Below, piece after piece: positions 21,341 through 30,186 of a stretch of DNA of 64,000 nt. The translations under genes were made by a program, and so were the position numbers. Each line of letters starts with the position of its first letter. The stretch's first letter is position 1. The DNA is from Sedimentisphaera salicampi (GTDB lineage Bacteria > Planctomycetota > Phycisphaerae > Sedimentisphaerales > Sedimentisphaeraceae): the NCBI RefSeq assembly GCF_002117005.1, contig NZ_CP021023.1:1116001-1180000 (forward strand), written 5' to 3'. Below the pieces are notes generated by a model. That model saw only the letters and a program-made list of their open reading frames with translations. It searched no databases and had not been told where the DNA came from.

Positions 21341-21696
21341 TTTTTTTTGACTTCTTCACTGTCCAAGCCAAACTGCTCACAGGTAACTTCAAATCGAGAA
21401 TCACTTACAAGCTTTTCTAAATAAGCATCTGCGAGAGCTTCTTTCAGCTCTTTGTTCTCTGCTTTTAATTGCTTTAACCGGTCATGTTCATCTGGTCTTT
21501 CCACGCGTATCCTCTTTGGTATTAAATGGTTTCGGCCGTATTTCTTAAGCCAACGCTTAACGGTGTGGCTTCCTGCTATTCCATAACGAATATTGGCTTC
21601 ATTTATACATGAGAGTTTACCAGATTCAAGCTCATTTACCACTTGCAACTTAAATGCTTCACTATAACGAGTGCCTGTAGGTCTTTTGTCTTTCAT
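21280..21696 (-). CDS. IS3-family transposase OrfA (helix-turn-helix part)
   Basis: 138 residues. The N-terminal helix-turn-helix is of the IS3/IS911 kind (RYSEAFKLQVVNELESGKL, YGIAGSHTVKRWLKKYG), followed by a leucine-zipper-like coil near residues 75-95. It binds the IS ends and, produced alone, usually regulates transposition. The run of nine A on the coding strand at 21348-21340 is the likely -1 slippage site leading into OrfB. Confidence 0.9.
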   Translation of the reverse strand: MKDKRPTGTRYSEAFKLQVVNELESGKLSCINEANIRYGIAGSHTVKRWLKKYGRNHLIPKRIRVERPDEHDRLKQLKAENKELKEALADAYLEKLVSDSRFEVTCEQFGLDSEEVKKKLDTKRHTRLTKGLQKRKKK

Positions 21697-21760
21697 AAAT
21701 ATTCCTGAAATTTAATTAACATCTATTCTGATATCTGTCAACTATACTCAGGACTAGACA

Positions 21761-21912
21761 TACTCGCGACTCTGCCACACGCCACTCGGCCACTCTGCCA
21801 CTCGCCACAGGCCACTATCTTTATCCCATCCTGTCAATCCTTGCCCCGCAGCCAAAGCGGTTCGGGGCTGTTAATCCTGTCTAATTTATCACATCCCTCA
21901 CCGCCCACTCCA
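21761..21912 (-). repeat. Dispersed intergenic repeat, right half
   Basis: Continues the repeat interrupted by the IS. It contains GGCCACTATCTTTATC, shared with 44838-44860, and GTTAATCCTGTCTAATTTATCACATC, shared in reverse with 45255-45285 and 46165-46205. Between them is a short GC-rich insertion not present in the other copies. The next 150 bp up to the hydrogenase promoter show nothing I can identify. Confidence 0.8.
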
Positions 21913-22065
21913 GTTGAACTGTGGGAAGTGCAGGAAACTTTTAAGGAAGAATATTTCCGCAGGAAGCGGGGAGAAATGCTCACGGACAGCCTCTTGGGGA
22001 ATACGCGTGAGTCGGTGAGTGGAGAAATCGATTTGCTTTTTTTGTTCAAAAATTTCACAAAAAGC

Positions 22066-22094
22066 TTGACATTCGGCAGGCATATTGATATATT
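22066..22094 (+). promoter_or_regulatory. Hydrogenase cluster promoter
   Basis: TTGACA, 17 bp, TATATT. The -35 is perfect. The expected transcript start is about 25 bases before the ATG at 22125. Confidence 0.7.
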
Positions 22095-22124
22095 TTTATC
22101 AAAGTTAAGTCAAAGGCTAAAACA

Positions 22125-23852
22125 ATGCAGGAACTAAAACCAATATACACAGTGAGCACAGACTGCCAGGACTGCTACAAATGCCTCAGGGAATGCCCTG
22201 TTAAGGCAGTTAAGGTGTCCTCCGGCAGTGCGAGCGTAGTGCATGAGCTTTGCATAAGCTGCGGGCACTGCCTGAATGTATGCCCGCAGGGAGCAAAGAG
22301 ATACCGCAGCGACGTTCAGCTCGCCTCAAACACGATCTCGAAATATAAGGCTATGGGCAGAAAAGTGGCCGCTTCTATTGCCCCGAGCTTTATCTCGGAA
22401 TTTTCTGACCTGCCTGTTTCGAGCTTTATCAAGGCGGTTAAGATGCTGGGCTTTGATATAGTATCTGAGACAGCTCTGGGAGCGGAGCAGGTTTCTGCGG
22501 CAACTGTAAAATATCTACAGCAGGAGAAGCCGGATGTGTGCATATCCTCTGCCTGCCCTGTGATGGTGGAGTTTATAAAGAAGTATTACCCATCTCAGGC
22601 CGGCAGGATTGCGCCGATGTTCTCGCCTCTGCTGGTGCACTGCCGAATGCTCAAGCAGATTTACGGCGAGGATGCAGCAGTTGTGTTCATAGGGCCATGC
22701 GCGGGCAAAAAGCTGGAGGCAGATTCAAATCCAGACCTCCTGAACGCCTCAATAACATTTGAAGAGCTCAGGGGATGGCTGGATGCTGAGGGGATAACCC
22801 CCCGCCATCTGCCAGAAAATATGGAAAGATTCAGCCCGAACAGGGCTTCGAACGGGGCGCTGTACCCTGTAGAAGGCGGTATGCTCTCGGGGATCAAGCA
22901 TGGGTGCAGCTCAGTTGAGAGCAGTTATGCATCGTTTTCAGGGATTGAGAATGTGAGAAAAGTTTTGGAGGATCTGGAAAACAACGAGCCGCCTTCCCCG
23001 CTGTTTCTCGAGCTGCTTGCATGCGAGGGAGGCTGCATAAACGGCCCTCTGGTTTCAGATAAGAAGAAGCTTCTCTCAGGCCGCGCAAATGTATTGAATT
23101 ATGCGAACTACCGCAAAGACAACATCACAGACAGCCCGGAAGTGGAAACGAGGGGCGAATACAGAATTGAGCCTGTGATACCGGCAGAGCACCGCCCTTC
23201 TCAGATAAAGAAGGCCCTTGAAAAGGTGGGCAAATACAGCACCGAAGATGAGCTGAACTGCGGCTGCTGCGGCTATGATACTTGCCGGAATTTCGCAAAC
23301 GCAATGCTGAGCGGGAAGGCCGAGCCGTCAATGTGCGTGGGGAATATGCGGAAGATTGCCGCCAGCAAGCTCGACAGCGTTATCAGCGCCCTGCCCTGCG
23401 GGATAATCATAGCAGATTCAGGCAGCAGGGTCGTTGAGAGCAACAGGAAATTTGCAGAGCTGATGGGCGAGGATAATCTCGCTGTTTACCAAAGCTGCGG
23501 CGGACTGAACGGGGCTTCGCTGGAGAAGGTAGTCCCGTTCGACTACTACTTCAAGCAGGTAATCGAGAAAGAAAACGGATTTATCGAGAAGGAAATGAGC
23601 AGCGAAACGGGCGTTCTGAACGTGCAGATATTCACGATAGAGAAGAACCAGCTCGTTGGCTGCATAGCGCAGGATATAACAGAGCCGGCAGTGGAGAAAG
23701 AGCAAATCATCAGCAAGGCGCAGGAAGTGATGGATCAGAACCTTGATACAGTGAAAAAAATAGCTCACCTGCTCGGCGAAAACGCCGCAGCATCCGAGGA
23801 CATACTTAACTCTATAATCAAAAACTCCAAAAAAACAGGGGTGAAAAAATAA
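22125..23852 (+). CDS. Sensory [FeFe]-hydrogenase-like protein with FeS and PAS domains
   Basis: 575 residues. Two N-terminal [4Fe-4S] motifs (CQDCYKCLRECP, CISCGHCLNVCP) feed a hydrogenase large-subunit domain. The four H-cluster ligands are kept: Cys144 (SSACP), Cys192 (GPC) and Cys300/Cys304 (CEGGC). The residue before Cys144 is Ala143, where catalytic enzymes have the proton-relay Cys. Next comes an FeS domain (CGCCGYDTC, about 385) and a PAS domain (about 412-520). This layout is that of HydDB group-C-type putative sensors such as Thermotoga HydS. It probably senses H2 or redox state in the cytoplasm and signals to the phosphatase encoded next. Confidence 0.88.
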   Translation: MQELKPIYTVSTDCQDCYKCLRECPVKAVKVSSGSASVVHELCISCGHCLNVCPQGAKRYRSDVQLASNTISKYKAMGRKVAASIAPSFISEFSDLPVSSFIKAVKMLGFDIVSETALGAEQVSAATVKYLQQEKPDVCISSACPVMVEFIKKYYPSQAGRIAPMFSPLLVHCRMLKQIYGEDAAVVFIGPCAGKKLEADSNPDLLNASITFEELRGWLDAEGITPRHLPENMERFSPNRASNGALYPVEGGMLSGIKHGCSSVESSYASFSGIENVRKVLEDLENNEPPSPLFLELLACEGGCINGPLVSDKKKLLSGRANVLNYANYRKDNITDSPEVETRGEYRIEPVIPAEHRPSQIKKALEKVGKYSTEDELNCGCCGYDTCRNFANAMLSGKAEPSMCVGNMRKIAASKLDSVISALPCGIIIADSGSRVVESNRKFAELMGEDNLAVYQSCGGLNGASLEKVVPFDYYFKQVIEKENGFIEKEMSSETGVLNVQIFTIEKNQLVGCIAQDITEPAVEKEQIISKAQEVMDQNLDTVKKIAHLLGENAAASEDILNSIIKNSKKTGVKK

Positions 23853-23869
23853 AGGCGCAGGAGCATTTC

Positions 23870-25033
23870 ATAGAGATAGACCATTATCAGGCTCTCAAGC
23901 ACGGCCAAAGGCTATGCGGGGATGTCGTGGAGAAGCTGCGTCTTGAGGATCAGGGCAGGGTGATCACTGCCCTTTGCGACGGGCTTGGCTCGGGCATAAA
24001 AGCGCACATACTCTCAACCCTCACCTCCACCATCGCCACGCACTTTGCGGCTTCTGAATCCAACCTCAGGCGGTATATCGAGATCATAAGCCAGATACTG
24101 CCCGAATGCAGCGAGAGAAACCTTGGCTACTCAACGTTTACAATCTCTGATATAGATTCCAGCGGCCGGAATAAGCTGATTGAGTTTGACAACCCCTCCG
24201 CTATTCTCATAAGAAACGGCAAGACCGAAAGAATACAGCGAAGGAAGGTTTCGGTGAAATACGGTAAGCTCGGCAGCAGAGAAGTTTACCAGAGCGTAAT
24301 CGAAATGCAGAAAGGCGACAGGCTCGCAATCTGCAGCGACGGAGTAACCGAATCAGGCAGGGGCGAAAAGGGTATGCAGTGGGGCTGGGAGGAAGAGAAT
24401 CTTGCGAAATTCTGCGAACGGATTTGCAGGGAGAATAAAGAGCTTTCAGCAAGGCAGATGGCAAAGGGAATCGTTGAGGCTGCGATAAAGAATGAAGGCG
24501 GGCAATGCAGGGACGATGCAACTGCGCTTGTGATAAACATCAGAAGGCCGAAGAAGACACTGCTTGTAACCGGGCCGCCCTCTCACAAAAAATTCGATGC
24601 ATACATTACAGACAGAGTAAAGAACTTCATCGGAGCTAAGATTATCTGCGGCGGGACAACCGCAAAGATAATAGCAGATATGCTCGGAAGAGCCCTGCAT
24701 ACAAATCCCGCAGCACTTGGCAGAGGTTTGCCGCCGGCCTCGGAGATTGAGGGGGTGGATTTAGTTACAGAAGGCATCCTCACGCTCTCAAAGCTTGAGG
24801 AGATGCTTGATGCCGGAAGCAGCGGAAAAACAGAAAACACTCCGGCAGAGGCGCTGATGGAGCTTCTGCTCGAATCGGATATAATCACCCTTATAGTGGG
24901 CACGAAAATCAACCAAACGCATCACAATCCGGATTTCCCGATTGATGTTGAGATTCGCAGGAATCTAGCCCGAAGGCTGAAAAGGGTGCTTGAAAACAAA
25001 TATTTGAAGAAAGTTGAGATTGAGCTGGTATGA
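23870..25033 (+). CDS. SpoIIE-type PP2C phosphatase with unconventional start
   Basis: The frame is open from 23810 to 25033 but has no ATG, GTG or TTG before the GTG at 23927. Starting there would drop HFIEIDHYQALKHGQRLCGD, which carries the first metal-binding Asp of the phosphatase domain. I place the start at the ATA at 23870 because AGGAG lies six bases upstream; a frameshift from the preceding gene is the alternative. The domain continues with DGLGSGIKAH and CSDGVTESG near residue 160 and ends near 230. The last 150 residues form a separate conserved-looking region beginning KKTLLVTGPP. Next to hydrogenase sensors such phosphatases are thought to relay the signal. Confidence 0.75.
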   Translation: MEIDHYQALKHGQRLCGDVVEKLRLEDQGRVITALCDGLGSGIKAHILSTLTSTIATHFAASESNLRRYIEIISQILPECSERNLGYSTFTISDIDSSGRNKLIEFDNPSAILIRNGKTERIQRRKVSVKYGKLGSREVYQSVIEMQKGDRLAICSDGVTESGRGEKGMQWGWEEENLAKFCERICRENKELSARQMAKGIVEAAIKNEGGQCRDDATALVINIRRPKKTLLVTGPPSHKKFDAYITDRVKNFIGAKIICGGTTAKIIADMLGRALHTNPAALGRGLPPASEIEGVDLVTEGILTLSKLEEMLDAGSSGKTENTPAEALMELLLESDIITLIVGTKINQTHHNPDFPIDVEIRRNLARRLKRVLENKYLKKVEIELV

Positions 25034-25287
25034 AGAAGATCACTGTTGAAATATGCACAGGCACAACCTGCCATGTGATGGGCTCGGAAGCGATTATGGA
25101 AATACGCAATATGCTCTCAGAGCGATACAAAGAGTCCGTAGAAATCAAGGCAACAAGCTGCCTTGGGTTCTGCCGCGAAAGGCAGGCAGGAGAGGCTCCC
25201 TTTGTTAAGGTAAACGGGAGAATCGTTCCAGAGGCCAGCCTGCTGAAAGTAACTCAGATGATTGACGAGATAGAGAGGGGCAATTAG
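25030..25287 (+). CDS. Thioredoxin-like [2Fe-2S] ferredoxin (NuoE/HydC-like)
   Basis: 85 residues. Cysteines are arranged CTGTTC near residue 9 and CLGFC near 44, the pattern of the thioredoxin-fold [2Fe-2S] proteins related to NuoE and HydC. It would pass electrons to or from the hydrogenase encoded next. The ATG overlaps the phosphatase TGA (ATGA) and the next gene starts directly after its TAG, so the three are tightly coupled. Confidence 0.85.
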   Translation: MKKITVEICTGTTCHVMGSEAIMEIRNMLSERYKESVEIKATSCLGFCRERQAGEAPFVKVNGRIVPEASLLKVTQMIDEIERGN

Positions 25288-26712
25288 ATGCTCTCAGATA
25301 ACAACGCCAGCAAAATAATAAAGAAACTGCTCGTGGAAACTGCCCGCTTATGCTTCGAAGGAAGGCTTGAGGAGGGCATAGACCGGCTTGTGATTGATAC
25401 GATTCCCAAAAAGAGCAATGCAAACCGCTGCTGCGTTCATAAGGACCGGGCAGTGATAAAATACCGCCTGATGGCAATCCTCGGCCACAGCGCAGAAGAG
25501 GAAGAAGACGAGCTCAAGCGGCTGAGCGAATATGCAGGGCAGACCCTCCAGCGGGAAGAAATCAGCGAGCCTGTGCTTACGGTAATCGATGAGGCATGCA
25601 GCGCCTGCCCGGCAGGGAGGCATTTTGTAACCAACGTATGCAGGGGCTGCGTTGCGAGGCCGTGCATGGTAAACTGCCCGAAAGACGCCATCCAAATTCA
25701 CAACGGCAGAGCAGAAATCGATGAGGACAAATGCGTAAATTGCGGAATATGCCTGAAGGTATGCCCGTATAACGCTATAGTTGAGATTCCTGTGCCCTGC
25801 GAGAACGCCTGCCCTGTGGGGGCGATAAGCAAAGATGAAAGCGGGAAGGAGCAGATAGACTACTCAAAGTGCATATTCTGCGGAAGGTGTATGACAGCGT
25901 GCCCGTTCGGAGCGATTATGGAACGCTCGCAGATTATTGACGTGGCGAGGAAGCTCGCAGAGGGGCGGAAGGTGGCAGCGCTTACTGCGCCTTCGGCTGC
26001 CGGTCAGTTCCCGTGCGAGTTCAGCCAGCTTAAAGGAGCGATCCTCAAGGCCGGATTCAGCGAGGTGCTGGAGGTGGCGGAAGGGGCAGATATCACCGCC
26101 AAAAAAGAGGCCGGGGAGTTTGAAGAAAAGATCAGCGAGGGGCAGAAATTTATGACCTCAAGCTGCTGCCCTGTTTACAAAGAGGCAGCGAAAAAACACA
26201 TCCCTGAATTGTGCGAGTTTATATCTGACACCCCAACTCCCATGGAATTTGCCGGCAGAAAGGCCAAAGAGAAATACCCCGGCTGCACCGCTGTGTTCAT
26301 AGGGCCCTGCATAGCAAAAAGGCAGGAGGCCCTGGAAGGCCGCTCGATAGATCACGTGCTCACCTGCGAGGAGCTTGGGGCAATATTAGTGGCCAAGGAT
26401 ATCTTCGTACGTGAGACTGAACCGGCTGAAACGCCCGGACAGGCCAGCATAGAGGCAAGGAAATTCGGCGCCTCCGGCGGTGTTACTGAAGCGGTTAAGG
26501 CGAATCTCTCAGGTAATATACAAATCAAACCCGAACTTATAGACGGCTTAGACAACAAAAACATCAAAAAACTCGCCGATATATGCACCGGCAAGACAAA
26601 TTTTAATTTTGTGGAGGTAATGAACTGCAAAGGCGGCTGCGTTGGGGGGCCGGGGAATCTGAGCACCCCTGCAAGAGCAGCGAAAAGGATCGAGAAAACA
26701 TTCGAACCATAA
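25288..26712 (+). CDS. [FeFe] hydrogenase, group-B-like
   Basis: 474 residues. A Cys-rich N-terminus (CSACPAGRHFVTNVCRGC) is followed by two ferredoxin-type motif pairs (CVNCGICLKVCP; CIFCGRCMTACP). The catalytic domain has TSSCCP at 290-295 with both the proton-relay Cys293 and the ligand Cys294, GPC at 339-341 and CKGGC at 447-451. Unlike its partner three genes upstream it keeps the full active-site set. GPC in place of the common MPC and the N-terminal CxGC motif fit monomeric group B enzymes. It probably makes or uses H2 with ferredoxin or the adjacent [2Fe-2S] protein. Confidence 0.88.
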   Translation: MLSDNNASKIIKKLLVETARLCFEGRLEEGIDRLVIDTIPKKSNANRCCVHKDRAVIKYRLMAILGHSAEEEEDELKRLSEYAGQTLQREEISEPVLTVIDEACSACPAGRHFVTNVCRGCVARPCMVNCPKDAIQIHNGRAEIDEDKCVNCGICLKVCPYNAIVEIPVPCENACPVGAISKDESGKEQIDYSKCIFCGRCMTACPFGAIMERSQIIDVARKLAEGRKVAALTAPSAAGQFPCEFSQLKGAILKAGFSEVLEVAEGADITAKKEAGEFEEKISEGQKFMTSSCCPVYKEAAKKHIPELCEFISDTPTPMEFAGRKAKEKYPGCTAVFIGPCIAKRQEALEGRSIDHVLTCEELGAILVAKDIFVRETEPAETPGQASIEARKFGASGGVTEAVKANLSGNIQIKPELIDGLDNKNIKKLADICTGKTNFNFVEVMNCKGGCVGGPGNLSTPARAAKRIEKTFEP

Positions 26713-27165
26713 AAGTTAATAAACCCGCTGAACCTGAAGAAGAACAGCTGATTGTGGGGCGCGAGATTATTTTTTGGCAAAGCTTTTTAAGCCCCAATCT
26801 ATCCGATTGCTCTCCGCCTTCGGCGGACTCCACGTGCGGCTCTGATTGTCGTTAGTATTACGCAACAACTTCACGATACGAAATATTTAAACCGAGCCAC
26901 GCATGAATCCGCCTTCGGCGGACAGGCTCAGTAAATAGACAGCGATAAATTCTGCAAAGCACTGCAGCATGATGATTTGCATTTTGCGCAAAAATATTGC
27001 CGCGCTCTGATTGTGTGAATTGCTAATATTGTATAACTCTTCAGTTTAATTTAGGTATAATCACCAATTTCTCTGTAATATTATTTGACTTAATAAGCAT
27101 TTTATGTTACAAGTTATGCCGCTGAGAGGGGAGACAGCCATAAGAGCGTTCGGGCAGGTAATTTT
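26713..27165. repeat. Intergenic region with dispersed repeat (26768-26940)
   Basis: No gene. The repeat has two TCCGCCTTCGGCGGA hairpins (26813-26827 and near 26909) and a block with TCGTTAGTATTACGCAAC and AAACCGAGCCACGCATG that recurs inverted at 46430-46510. The remaining 200 bp before 27166 are AT-rich. They contain TATAAT at about 27056 without a clear -35 box, and a GC-rich leader (27119-27160). Confidence 0.7.
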
Positions 27166-30100
27166 ATGGATGATACAACAAAAAGAGTTCTTATTGTTGA
27201 CGATAATGCCGGCAACTTAAGTGTTGTTGCTGGTCTTGTTAGCAAAATGGGTTACGAGATAATACTTGCCCAGACTGGCAAGGAAGGAATTATGAGCGCA
27301 AAGAAGTACTCGCCTGATGCGGTGCTTCTGGATATAATGATGCCGGATAAGGACGGCTATGAGGTTTGCAAAGTGCTTCGCACGCTCCCCCAGACAAAGG
27401 ACGTGCCTATCATATTCCTCACAGCAAAGCTTCAGGAAGACGGCATAGACAAGGCCTTTGACAGCGGCGGGACAGACTATTTAACAAAGCCCTACAGCTC
27501 TAATGTTCTTCTGGCAAGGCTCAAAACACACATAGACAATTCCGTGCTGAAAAAAAACACGCTTGAGCTTAAAGACAAACTCAAGGTTCAAAACCAGTTT
27601 CTTGAAAACATCTATGAAGATGTTGAGGTTGGTCTTTTTGTGCTGGAGGTCGGTGAAAACCATAAGCTCAGATACCTCGGGGCAAACTCTATGTTTGAGC
27701 AGATAATGGGGATAAGATCAAAAGATTTGATGTACAAATCCCCTGAAGAGCTCACAAAGCATTTTTCTAAGTTTACCATTGAAGAACTGCTGAAAAAGGC
27801 TGAAAAATGCATATCTGAAAAGCAAAAGATAAACTACAAAGGCCGAATAATTACCAACGAAAAGACAGTTCTCTGCATAACCACGCTCAGCCCTGTAACC
27901 GGCGATAGCGGAGAGGTTATAAGGATAATCGGCTCCAGCACAGACATAACTGAGCTTGAGAAGGCAAAACATGAGCTCGAAACGCACAAAAACAACCTTG
28001 AAAAGGAAGTTGAGCAGCGAACGAGCGAGCTGAACAAGAGCAGGGAAGAACTGCTTCTTGCGCAGAAAATAGCACATATTGGACACTGGAATTTTGAGCT
28101 TCACAACGACCATTTCACCTGCTCGAAGATTGTTGACAAAATCCTCGGTATGCCGCTCTCGCAGGGCGTTCCGATATCAAAGTTCAGAAAGCTTATAGAC
28201 CCCAGCTACATCCAAAGATTCGACAGGGTACTGAATAAAATTTTCACAGGTTTCCGTGAAGGTAAAAAAATCGAGCTGAGATTCATCTCAGCAGAGAAAT
28301 ACAAATACATAGAGATGAATATAAAGCCGGTATTTAACGGAAACCGATGCGAGTACATCTTCGGCACGATTCAGGATATCACTGCCCGCAAGCAGATGGA
28401 GATTGCGCTGACGAAAATTCAGTTTGCTGTGGATGAGTCTTCCGATGAGATATATTTCCTCGATAAGCACGGACAGTTTGTATATGCCAACCAGACTGCC
28501 CTTAAGAATTTCGGTATCTCAGCAGACAAACTCAGCAGCAAAAGCATATTCGAGTTCAATCCCGAGAAAACAAGGCAGTGGTGGAAAGAGACTTGGGAAG
28601 TGCTCAAGAAAGACAAAAAGATATCCCTGCAAACCGTCCACAGGTCAAAAGAAGGACAAGAATATCCGGTCGATATCCACGGGCAGTATCTCAAACTCGA
28701 AGAGCAGGAGCTTTGCTGCATCTTCTGCCGCGATATCTCCCGAATAAAGAAATACGAGGAAGAGCTGCTCAAGGCAAGGGACGAAGCAGACAAGGCAAGC
28801 GAGGCAAAGAGCCAGTTCCTCGCCAATATGAGCCACGAGATAAGAACTCCAATGAACGCTATCATCGGATATTCTCAGATGCTCAAGAAATCCGACAATC
28901 TCACAAACGAACAGACAAAACAGCTTGAAATCGTTGATTCAAGCAGCCATCATCTGCTCAATCTGATAAACGACATCCTTGAGATGAGCAAGATGGAGGC
29001 AGGGAAAGTAACGCTTTCTCCAATCACCTTTGATTTTATCAATCTGCTCAGCGTTACCAAAAGCATCTTCACCCTGAAGGCGGAAAATAAATCGATATTC
29101 CTCGAGTACGATATACCTTCTGATATGCCTCGCGTGATCTATGCAGACGACGGGAAGATAAGGCAGGTTATCATAAATCTGCTGGGCAATGCTGTAAAGT
29201 TTACCGACAGAGGCGGCGTGCGGGTTCGAGCACGGCACGAACAGATTGATGAGAATATCCTGAAAATCACCGTAGAGGTGGAAGATACCGGCTACGGCAT
29301 TTCAGAAGACGAAAAAGAAAAGGTATTCAGCTACTTCGACCAGACCGAATCAGGCAAAATGAGCGGGGGCAGCGGATTGGGCCTGGCAATCAGCAAGGGC
29401 TACGCAAGGCAGATGGGCGGAGACATTACATTTACAAGCAAAGAGGGCAGAGGGAGTACTTTCAGCCTCACGTTCACAGCAGAGCTGCCTGAGAAAAAAC
29501 AGCAGAATCAGCAGCAAAACAAAAAATCCATCAAATGCCTTACCCAAGAACACGAAGGCAAGCTGGTAATAGTTACAGACGACAACAAGGAAAACAGAGA
29601 AGTTCTGACTGATCTTCTGTACGATGCCGGATTTCAGGTAATCTCCGCGGGCAGCGGACAGGAAACACTTGAGCTTCTCAGTAAATTCACCCCTGACATA
29701 CTTCTGCTTGATAATATGATGCCGAATATGACCGGTGCGGAAGTTATAGATGAGATTAAGGAAAATCCTAATATCAAAGATTTCCCCATAATAATTGTCT
29801 CGGGCGATGTGATGGGCAAGAGCCATAAGCTCGCTGTGGAGGCAGGGGCTACAGATTTCGTGAGCAAGCCCTATGAAATCGATCAGCTCTTAGAGAAAAT
29901 CGCCCTTTACACTAATGCCGAATATATATATGAAGCACCCGGCTCTGAAGCTCAGGATATGTCTAATGAAAAATTGTCTCAGTTCCTTTCAGAGATTGAC
30001 ATCTCGCTCTTTAATTCGCTCAGAGCAGAGCTTGAAAACGGGCGTATGAAGGAATTTACAGAGCAGCTCGAAAGGCTCAAGAAAACAAACAAAGCTGCCG

Positions 30101-30186
30101 GCATAAAACTTTACCGGCTTGCCGAAGGCTATGAATATGAACAGCTATTTAAGCTATTTGGAATTGATTTAGATGACGAGAATTGA
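27166..30186 (+). CDS. Hybrid sensor histidine kinase with N-terminal receiver and PAS domains
   Basis: 1006 residues. In order: receiver domain (about 7-125, phosphoacceptor Asp56 in LLDIMMP); PAS-like region (about 150-260); coiled coil; two further PAS regions (about 300-535); HisKA with His557 (MSHEIRTPMNAIIGY); HATPase with intact NLLGNA, DTGYGI and GSGLGLAI; second receiver (about 805-925, Asp849 in LLDNMMP); and a helical tail. No membrane segments, so it is cytoplasmic. It lies downstream of the hydrogenase cluster on the same strand but 450 bp away. Signal and partner are unknown; the next gene overlaps it. Confidence 0.92.
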   Translation: MDDTTKRVLIVDDNAGNLSVVAGLVSKMGYEIILAQTGKEGIMSAKKYSPDAVLLDIMMPDKDGYEVCKVLRTLPQTKDVPIIFLTAKLQEDGIDKAFDSGGTDYLTKPYSSNVLLARLKTHIDNSVLKKNTLELKDKLKVQNQFLENIYEDVEVGLFVLEVGENHKLRYLGANSMFEQIMGIRSKDLMYKSPEELTKHFSKFTIEELLKKAEKCISEKQKINYKGRIITNEKTVLCITTLSPVTGDSGEVIRIIGSSTDITELEKAKHELETHKNNLEKEVEQRTSELNKSREELLLAQKIAHIGHWNFELHNDHFTCSKIVDKILGMPLSQGVPISKFRKLIDPSYIQRFDRVLNKIFTGFREGKKIELRFISAEKYKYIEMNIKPVFNGNRCEYIFGTIQDITARKQMEIALTKIQFAVDESSDEIYFLDKHGQFVYANQTALKNFGISADKLSSKSIFEFNPEKTRQWWKETWEVLKKDKKISLQTVHRSKEGQEYPVDIHGQYLKLEEQELCCIFCRDISRIKKYEEELLKARDEADKASEAKSQFLANMSHEIRTPMNAIIGYSQMLKKSDNLTNEQTKQLEIVDSSSHHLLNLINDILEMSKMEAGKVTLSPITFDFINLLSVTKSIFTLKAENKSIFLEYDIPSDMPRVIYADDGKIRQVIINLLGNAVKFTDRGGVRVRARHEQIDENILKITVEVEDTGYGISEDEKEKVFSYFDQTESGKMSGGSGLGLAISKGYARQMGGDITFTSKEGRGSTFSLTFTAELPEKKQQNQQQNKKSIKCLTQEHEGKLVIVTDDNKENREVLTDLLYDAGFQVISAGSGQETLELLSKFTPDILLLDNMMPNMTGAEVIDEIKENPNIKDFPIIIVSGDVMGKSHKLAVEAGATDFVSKPYEIDQLLEKIALYTNAEYIYEAPGSEAQDMSNEKLSQFLSEIDISLFNSLRAELENGRMKEFTEQLERLKKTNKAAGIKLYRLAEGYEYEQLFKLFGIDLDDEN

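Larger units (their letters stand above)
20354..21760 (-). mobile_element. Complete IS3-family insertion sequence (1,407 bp)
   Basis: The ends are imperfect inverted repeats of about 25 bp. The left end begins TGTCAAGTCCTGG and the right end, read inward, begins TGTCTAGTCCTGA; both continue to GTTGACA. TAC occurs directly outside both ends (20351-20353 and 21761-21763), which is a 3-bp target duplication as expected for IS3 elements. Inside are orfA and orfB on the minus strand with a frameshift signal between them. Both reading frames are intact, so the element may be active. It sits within a dispersed repeat. Confidence 0.93.

Noticed and set aside
21841-22137. 98-residue frame before the hydrogenase operon
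   Set aside because: It runs through repeat sequence and the strong promoter at 22066 and into the start of the sensor gene in another frame.
27119-27160. Riboswitch in the leader of the hybrid kinase
   Set aside because: The GC-rich leader GCCGCTGAGAGGGGAGAC suggests structure but matches no riboswitch core that I can recognise.
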